Positions 60,101-64,000 of a stretch of DNA of 64,000 nucleotides are shown piece after piece. A model generated the notes under the pieces. That model worked only from the letters and a program-made list of their open reading frames with translations. It made no database searches and had not been told where the DNA came from. Origin of the DNA: Plecoglossus altivelis (Eukaryota > Chordata > Actinopteri > Osmeriformes > Plecoglossidae); assembly GCA_036571765.1 (NCBI GenBank), contig BROE01000009.1:3886008-3950007 (forward strand), in the 5' to 3' direction. The translations under genes and the position numbers were made by a program. Within the stretch, counting starts at the first letter, position 1; each line of letters opens with the position of its first letter.

Positions 60101-62761
60101 TCAGAGATGGTGGTGTTCTGTTCGCCTCGCTGTCCTCCCCACGCATCTCTCCTTGGAACCCCCCCCCCCCCCCCCCCCCCCTCCCGCTCCCCCGCTCCTC
60201 TCCTCCTACCTTCTCTCCCTCGCCACAGGTTCCAGAGCTGGATGAGTCATACGAGGAAGACAGCTTTGTGGTTCATGGCAGTGACGATGAAGAGGAGGTG
60301 GAGGTGGAGGAGGAGGAGGAGAGGGGGGCGGGGCTGGGCGGGGTGGAGCTGATCCCTGAGGACTCCTACGTCGAGGGGAGGAGACAGTACCCTACCCGAC
60401 GCAGGGCCTTCATCAGACAAGCCCGGTCAGGGGTGGGAGCGCAGGCAGCCGACCCCCCAGCCCGAACCAAGCGCTCCCGCATTGTTCGGGTGGAGGATTC
60501 CAGCGAGGAGGAGGAGGTGGAGGAGGAGGAGCAGGAGGGGGAGAGGCGCAGGAAGGAGAGGAGAGGGGAGGGGGAGGAGGACAGCAGCATGGAAGTCCTC
60601 AGATATGAAAGGGGCTCTACTGCCCTCTGCAGGACGGCGGAGCTGCAACAGGGCCAGGCGTGGACGCTGAAGAAGCCCCTACAGCCCCAGGCCTCTTCCT
60701 CATCCTCCTCATCCTCCTCATCCTCCACAGCAGCACGGGCCTGTAACTCGACAGCTCCCAGAACACTGTCTCTCACTGCAAGACCGGCTGCTTCTAAGGT
60801 CTCTTCACTCCCCTCCTCCTCAGCCGCCCCTCTGCCTCCCTCCTCCTCCTCCAGCAGGGCTCTCTCTGGGAGTGTGCAGAGGCTGGAGCAGACCAAAGAC
60901 CAGCAGGAGGAGAGGTAACAGGACCACACACACTGGCTAGTCATCTGACGTCATATATGACTAACTGGGTTGCTCCATAAGTCATGGTTGTGGCAAGATG
61001 GCTGTTCTGGCGTGTTTTTGAGCAGAGCCCTTTTTCCTGTTCCCCTCTCAGGTGTCGTCTGAGGTTCCACAACCAGGCTCTTCTCTCTGAGCAGCTGGAC
61101 TTTGAGGAGTCAGAGTCTCTGCTGAAGCCCTGGAAACCTCCTCAGGTAAACATAAGTGCTTGTTCAGCCACAGATACCTGATTGCAAAAAGAAGACATTT
61201 GTATCTATAAAATGATCTTTTGCTCCTGCGAATATTACTTTCGTCCTCCAGACCGCCACCCCCTCGGTCAGCCTGGCTCAGGCTTCGGTCAGGCAGGCAG
61301 CGGCCTCAGACGAGCCCCAGGCTGCGTGCGGCCCTGTCTGCATCCTGGTGGATGGTCGCTGCATCAGCAGTGGGGTGGATGTGGTCACCTGCCTGCGTCA
61401 GAAGCATGGCGCCTGCGTGCAGGTGGGGTCCCTGGGCGGATGCGACTTCATCGTCAGTAACCGCATGGCTGTGGAGAGGCTCAGCCAGTCAGATCTGGCC
61501 TCCATGTCGAATCGCAAACGGCTGGTGGAGAAGATGGCCGTCCTCCAGGGTCTCTTCGACCGCATCTGTGTTGTTGTGGAGAAGGAGCGCACCAAACCTG
61601 GTCAGTCCTGCCATGGACCTCTCCTCCCTTCTCCTCTCCTCCCCTCCCCTCTCCTCCCTTCTCCTCTCCTCTCCTCTACTCCCCTCTCCTCTACTCCCTT
61701 CTCCTCTCCTCCCCTCTCCTCTCCTCCCTTCTCCTCTCCTCTCCTCTACTCCCCTCTCCTCTACTCCCTTCTCCTCTCCTCCCCTCCCCTCTCCTCCCTT
61801 CTCCTCTCCTCTCCTCTACTCCCCTCTCCTCTACTCCCTTCTCCTCTCCTCCCCTCTCCTCTCCTCCCTTCTCCTCTCCTCTCCTCTCCTCCCCTCTCCT
61901 CTCCTCCCTTCTCCTCTCCTCCCCTCTCCTCTCCTCTCCTCTCCTCTACTCCCTTCTCCTCCCCTCCCCTCTACTCTGCTCTCCTCTACTCCCTTCTCTT
62001 CCCCTCTCCTCTACTCCCCTCTACTTCCCTCCTCTCCTCCTCTCCTCCCTACTACTAACCTTCCCTCTCCCCTCGGCTCCTCCCCTCTCCTCTCCTGTCT
62101 CTCTTCTCACAGCACACTCTCCGTCCACCTCTCTCCCTTCCAGGTGAAACAGTCAGACCGTTCCAAAGAACCCGTTTCTATGACAACACCCTGGCGATGC
62201 TGGTCCACAGCGGGGTGAGGTTGTTTTGGAGCGACGGCCCAGAAGGGACGGCAGGCCTGCTGATGGAGATAAGCCAGCTAGAGCGGAGAAAGGGTCAGGC
62301 CATATCCGTGCCCCTAGAGGTCAAAGGTCAACGCAGGCAGCAGGCGCTCCAGTTCTACTTGACCCTGCCCTGTGTCAGCTACGTCACTGCCCTCAACATG
62401 ACTTTCAGCTTCAGATCTGTGGCCCAGATGGTCAACAGGTAGGAGAGGTGTTGTGTGTGTGTGTGTGTTGTGTGTGGGGGTGTTGTCTGTGTGTTGTGTG
62501 TGTGGGTGTTGTCTGTGTGTATGTTTTGCGTTGTGTGGGTGTGTAACATTATACTGTGTTTGACACTGTATGAGGGAAACCAAAGCTTGGCTATGACTCC
62601 TCACATGTGATCACCTGTCCTGTTTGTTTCTCTCCTCTAGCTCTCTGGCTGCTCTGCAGAAGGGAGCCTGTGTGAGCCGTTCCAGGGCTGAGGAGATCTT
62701 TCGCTGCCTACGCTACTCCTGCGACCCCGCCCTCATCACCTCCACCAGGAACCTCCTGTAG
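27638..62761 (+). CDS. fancm: FANCM, Fanconi anaemia group M DNA translocase
   Basis: I read 22 exons: 27638-28343, 28421-28593, 28851-28928, 29117-29275, 46402-46534, 46671-46760, 46977-47075, 47284-47471, 47933-48139, 48594-48837, 49154-49455, 55650-58176, 58535-58629, 58973-59041, 59282-59404, 59555-59717, 59846-59953, 60229-60914, 61052-61145, 61252-61600, 62144-62438, 62641-62761. Together they encode about 2336 residues (human 2048). Phases agree at every junction. One exon of about 45 codons between 29275 and 46402 was not found. FANCM is a nuclear branch-point translocase that anchors the Fanconi core complex and binds MHF, BLM/RMI and FAAP24. Superfamily 2 helicase motifs, the MM2 motif and the ERCC4-like domain are all recognisable. 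Confidence 0.97.
29250..29465 (+). repeat. 26-bp tandem array of a splice donor
   Basis: Eight copies of a 26-bp unit that spans the end of fancm exon 4 and its donor (ACCTCCAG then GTCAGT). Potential donors fall at 29276, 29302, 29328, 29354, 29380, 29406, 29432 and 29458. The seventh copy reads GTGAGT, closer to consensus than the others. Confidence 0.93.
29466..33020. other. fancm intron 4, left part
   Basis: No exon could be supported. Contents include G-rich repeats (30099-30170), an (ATT)n tract at 30871-30891, a short CA tract at 31870-31890 and the G-rich minisatellite at 32612. TTTATT at 30873-30878 could be the poly(A) signal of the antisense SOUL gene. The missing fancm exon was searched for here by eye and not found. 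Confidence 0.5.
32612..32935. repeat. G-rich minisatellite
   Basis: Tandem GGGCAGGGC / ATGGTCGGGCAGG / ACCGGGCCTGG units, about 320 bp, just beyond the 3' end of the SOUL gene. Regular GGG runs give quadruplex potential. Confidence 0.88.
33021..40558 (-). CDS. SOUL/HEBP-family heme-binding protein (5 exons)
   Basis: The predicted protein has 274 residues from exons 40327-40558, 34610-34704, 33794-33935, 33320-33503 and 33021-33192, all in phase. The acidic N-terminus has MITLEDLESFSEDQ and LLRYWQDVARGHQVEVP. The SOUL domain follows: LWEKRHYEKAHWACI, GFMKIMRYICQQNTSGNYLG, MTIPIVTVV, AYYLPPEHQAQPP, and the C-terminal GYTNPAAAVRHNEIWFLERP, the signature end of HEBP-like proteins (NEIW). SOUL proteins bind heme or tetrapyrroles. 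This N-terminally extended form resembles the fish soul-type genes rather than HEBP1 or HEBP2. The start could be any of three in-frame Met codons in exon 1; the first is given. The gene lies wholly inside fancm intron 4 in antisense. Intron 1 is 5.6 kb and holds many repeats. Confidence 0.92.
33603..33785. repeat. GT/GA microsatellite, SOUL gene intron 3
   Basis: (GT)n and GAGAGAGCAT units ending within 3 bp of the exon 3 donor of the SOUL gene (minus strand GT at 33792-33793). Confidence 0.85.
35347..35505. repeat. 20-bp GC-rich minisatellite
   Basis: About eight copies of GGGCGGAGCCGGGCAGAGTG with minor variants. Each unit has a GGGCGGAG GC-box-like core. Confidence 0.9.
35697..35945. repeat. 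compound CT / ACCCTAAGGGG array
   Basis: Six to seven units of CCTTACCCTAAGGGGAAACT followed by a variable (CT)n run. Confidence 0.85.
36236..36400. repeat. 52-bp tandem repeat with E-box/T-box palindrome
   Basis: Three copies. Each holds CAGGTGTATGAACACCTG (third copy CAGTTG), an inverted repeat whose arms are CAGGTGT and ACACCTG. Confidence 0.85.
38716..38820. repeat. 33-bp C-rich repeat
   Basis: Three to four units containing CCCAGCCCAGCCCTTAGGGC. Confidence 0.85.
44548..45420. repeat. imperfect tandem duplication, indel-rich second copy
   Basis: 44548-44937 and 44938-45420 share the same order of blocks (CCACTTGGG, ACGAAAGCCCC, CAGAGAGTTTATTCA, GGTTATTCCAG, TAATACAGATCTGT). The second copy has insertions and deletions every few bases and one insertion of about 44 bp. 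This pattern resembles unpolished long-read sequence or an unmerged contig overlap. Confidence 0.85.
44587..44688 (+). other. possible first coding exon of an unrecognised gene
   Basis: An ATG opens 34 codons (MAVAKRAYESPLL ... EETREFIQ) that end at CAG followed by GTATTC, a weak donor. The peptide is not repetitive and has coding-like composition, but I do not recognise it and found no following exon. A degraded second copy lies at about 44990-45120. Confidence 0.25.
46402..49455 (+). CDS. fancm: fancm: helicase lobe 2 and MHF-binding region (7 exons)
   Basis: The block starts with GGQQGALEGDFALCISLYHG, the end of the helical insert. It continues through RVMIFSSFRESVQEIA (motif IV), NTLVSTCVGEEGLDIGEVD (motif V) and QRMGRTGRKRQGR (motif VI, with the arginine finger). 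The next two exons, with ILGNRKSLHMFANCPRM and LSLWEWRHWQNRPLPTH, match the segment that in human FANCM binds the MHF1-MHF2 histone-fold pair. Two of the donors here (48838 and 49456) adjoin minisatellites. Confidence 0.95.
48826..49030 (+). repeat. 31-bp tandem array of a splice donor
   Basis: The end of the fancm exon finishing at 48837 (CACAACCTAG then GTAGGAG) is the first of seven 31-bp units. Potential donors are at 48838, 48869, 48900, 48931, 48962 and 48993; the seventh (49024) is broken (AGTTAG). Confidence 0.93.
49456..49562 (+). repeat. 12-bp minisatellite starting at a fancm donor
   Basis: GGTCAGGCTGGG units begin directly after the donor GTGAGG at 49456 and run for about eight copies, some with GGTTAGG. 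Confidence 0.9.
50186..50410. repeat. 16-18 bp minisatellite
   Basis: About 14 copies of AACCACAACCCTCTCT with optional extra CT. Confidence 0.9.
50617..50785. repeat. array of CCCCGCCC and CACCTGG units
   Basis: Repeated GACCCCGCCCACCTGGTCT units with variants; each joins a GC-box-like core with a CACCTG E-box. Confidence 0.85.
51199..51505. repeat. GA-rich simple repeat
   Basis: (GAGA)n with GAAG and ATGA interruptions. Frames on both strands are artefacts. Confidence 0.9.
52320..53190. repeat. purine-rich minisatellite, about 870 bp
   Basis: GGCAGGCAGAGAGAGGCAGG-type units with a higher-order repeat of about 150-200 bp. The minus-strand frame of 282 codons across it is a repeat translation. 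Confidence 0.9.
54836..55165. repeat. C/T-rich minisatellite
   Basis: Units of CCCTCCCTCCCAACATCATC, some with TACAAACATCATC. Not coding, despite an open + frame. Confidence 0.88.
55650..58176 (+). CDS. fancm: fancm large middle exon (MM1/MM2 region)
   Basis: This 2.5-kb exon matches the large central exon of vertebrate FANCM. The sequence is mostly disordered and poorly conserved. NFDLGF at 57702-57719 corresponds to the MM2 motif whose two Phe residues bind RMI in human FANCM. In-frame low-complexity expansions are present: KTSS repeats (55765-55830), a duplicated S/P block (56577-56642), DDVM x3-4 (56944-56985) and about 85 residues of TPHTPART-like repeats (57148-57400). The acceptor is a NAGNAG (CCAGCAG), so one Gln may be optional. 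Confidence 0.93.
58535..62761 (+). CDS. fancm: fancm C-terminal block: acidic region, ERCC4-like domain, HhH
   Basis: Ten exons. QFLDEEAELS and VYLKSVRSP match the conserved stretch before the C-terminal domain. The exon at 60229-60914 is very acidic, then Ser-rich. CILVDGRCISSGVDVV ... GGCDFIVSNRMAVERLSQS is the XPF/ERCC4-fold domain; the nuclease ERKxxxD signature is degenerate (VERLSQSD), as expected for catalytically inactive FANCM. The last two exons carry FYLTLPCVSYVTALNM and the helix-hairpin-helix (SSLAALQKG...AEEIFRCLRY), which pairs with FAAP24. The donor at 59405 is GC rather than GT. Confidence 0.94.
59845..59845. other. single N at a fancm splice acceptor
   Basis: The only ambiguous base in the window. 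The exon reading SEMQGVYLKSVRSP starts at about 59846, the upstream donor leaves one base (G), and the assembled sequence lacks an AG before the exon. The expected codon is GA[C/T], so a few bases of the acceptor are probably missing or wrong. Confidence 0.75.
61612..62100. repeat. pyrimidine minisatellite, fancm intron
   Basis: CTCCTCTCCTCCCCTCTCCTCTACTC units fill nearly the whole intron between 61600 and 62144. Confidence 0.92.
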
Positions 62762-62765
62762 TCTG

Positions 62766-63110
62766 TCAGAGCACAGAGTCTGTAGTTTGTCAAAGCACAG
62801 AATCTGTAGACTGTGACAACACAGTCTGAAGTCTGTGGGAGCACAGCTCCTGTAGTCTGTGAGAGCACAGAGTCTGTAGTTTGTCAAAGCACAGCATCTG
62901 TAGACTGTGAGAGCACAGCTCCTGTAGACTGTCAGAACATAGCATCTGTAGACTATGAGAGCACAGTGTCTGTAGTCTGTGAGAGTACTGATCTGTGGAC
63001 TTTGAGAGCACAGTGTCTGTAGTTTATCAAAGCACAGTGTCTGTAGACTGAGAGCACGGTTTCTGTAGTTTGTCAAAGCACAGTGTGTGTAGTCTGTCTG
63101 TGTGTCTGTG
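62766..63110 (+). repeat. fancm 3' UTR repeat, about 32-35 bp unit
   Basis: About ten units of AGAGCACAG(N)TCTGTAG(T/A)(C/T)TGT begin 5 bp after the stop codon and fill the first 350 bp of the 3' UTR. Confidence 0.88.
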
Positions 63111-63281
63111 GACCTGAGGAGATAGGGGGAACACAGCCATCTCCCAGGCAACCATCTCTTCCGCCTTTGCTGTTTTGCACACATAGATTAGACTTGATGA
63201 AAGTTTATACGTGAGAAAACTTGAAAATGTTTATGTTTACTGTACATTATTACATTATTGCTTTCAAAAATATATATGTAT

Positions 63282-63287
63282 AATAAA
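63282..63287 (+). terminator. poly(A) signal, fancm
   Basis: AATAAA 520 bp after the stop codon, with a second at 63338-63343. Confidence 0.7.
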
Positions 63288-63359
63288 AACACAACACGTT
63301 TTTCTTTTCTTCAAAAATGGGTGTAATCACTTGAGAAAATAAATTAAAGGGATAAATCA

Positions 63360-64000
63360 AATATGCCATTCACATTTCTGTAATAAAAAAATCCCTGTTT
63401 TTCTATTAGCCTGTTCGTCTTGTTTTATACAAACATCGATATTGTTCTATCGATTACCTTGGCCTTTAGTTAAACTGTGAGAGAGGGCTGGTGTGATGTA
63501 CAACAGCTGTCATCTCAGACCCCGGAGCGTATTCATCTCCCACAAGGCCTCTCTCCTTGATGGCGAGAAGCTGTCCTGCGGGCTGTCAGACGGGAAGACT
63601 GGACTGGCCTGGCCTGGCCTGGCCTGCCTGGCCTGGCCTGGCCTGGCCTGCCTGGTGTGGTGTGGCCAGGCTGTATAACACTGCACAAGAGAGACAGCTA
63701 GTGGTGAAACGTCAGACTTCCTTTAAGGGCCGATAGAATAAAAGACAAGGATGGATGTCAGATGTTTGATTGGCAGGAGAGGTTTAGCTAGGTCATCTGT
63801 TTTAAAGTGCGGTAGGTGTAATCTCTTCAGGAGGCTACGCAAGCACAAGTCCATGATGGCCCACAATGCGCTGCGTTTTCTATAATGAGGCGATCTGAGC
63901 GATGTTGAATCTGTTGTCTATAAACTTCAGATGCGTCTAATTCACGTTTCAATTGCGATCGATGTAGGACAAGATCAGAGAGGGAGAGAAATGCAAAGAT
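63360..64000. other. downstream flank
   Basis: No gene recognised. Contains a short GGCCTGGCCT repeat at 63605-63652. Confidence 0.55.

Overview
The window looks like nuclear DNA of a ray-finned fish. The genes are split by GT-AG introns, the intergenic DNA is full of microsatellites and minisatellites, and the proteins are clearly vertebrate but diverged from mammalian ones. The species cannot be told from the sequence. Prokaryotic features (operons, Shine-Dalgarno sites, CRISPR, IS elements) are absent. Exon models below come from reading splice sites and codon phase by eye.

Layout. 1-10.3 kb is repeat-rich with no supported coding exon. 10.3-12.3 kb (+) is a small single-pass membrane protein resembling NCMAP. 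13.3-14.6 kb (+) is tmem234. 17.2-24.5 kb (-) is a doublecortin-domain gene, dcdc2b-like. 25.8-27.3 kb (-) is iqcc. The order tmem234 > < dcdc2b < iqcc is the same block known in mammals. 27.6-62.8 kb (+) is fancm, head-to-head with iqcc across about 350 bp. Intron 4 of fancm is 17 kb and holds a complete five-exon SOUL/HEBP heme-binding gene on the opposite strand (33.0-40.6 kb).

Biology. FANCM is the DNA translocase that anchors the Fanconi anaemia core complex. The helicase motifs, the FDLGF MM2 motif, the degenerate ERCC4 nuclease domain and the C-terminal helix-hairpin-helix region are all readable. dcdc2b and iqcc each have an RFX X-box-like palindrome at their 5' end, as expected for cilium-linked genes.

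Oddities. Two fancm splice donors lie inside tandem repeats that copy the exon/intron boundary itself (8 donors at 26-bp spacing; 6 plus one broken at 31-bp spacing). A 2.1-2.2 kb segment of dcdc2b carrying exons 3, 4 and part of 5 is tandemly duplicated. A fancm exon of about 45 codons could not be found. A noisy duplicated block lies at 44.5-45.4 kb, and a single N sits at a fancm acceptor. Several of these may be assembly faults. I found no convincing new multi-gene system; the splice-donor arrays are the most unusual signal.
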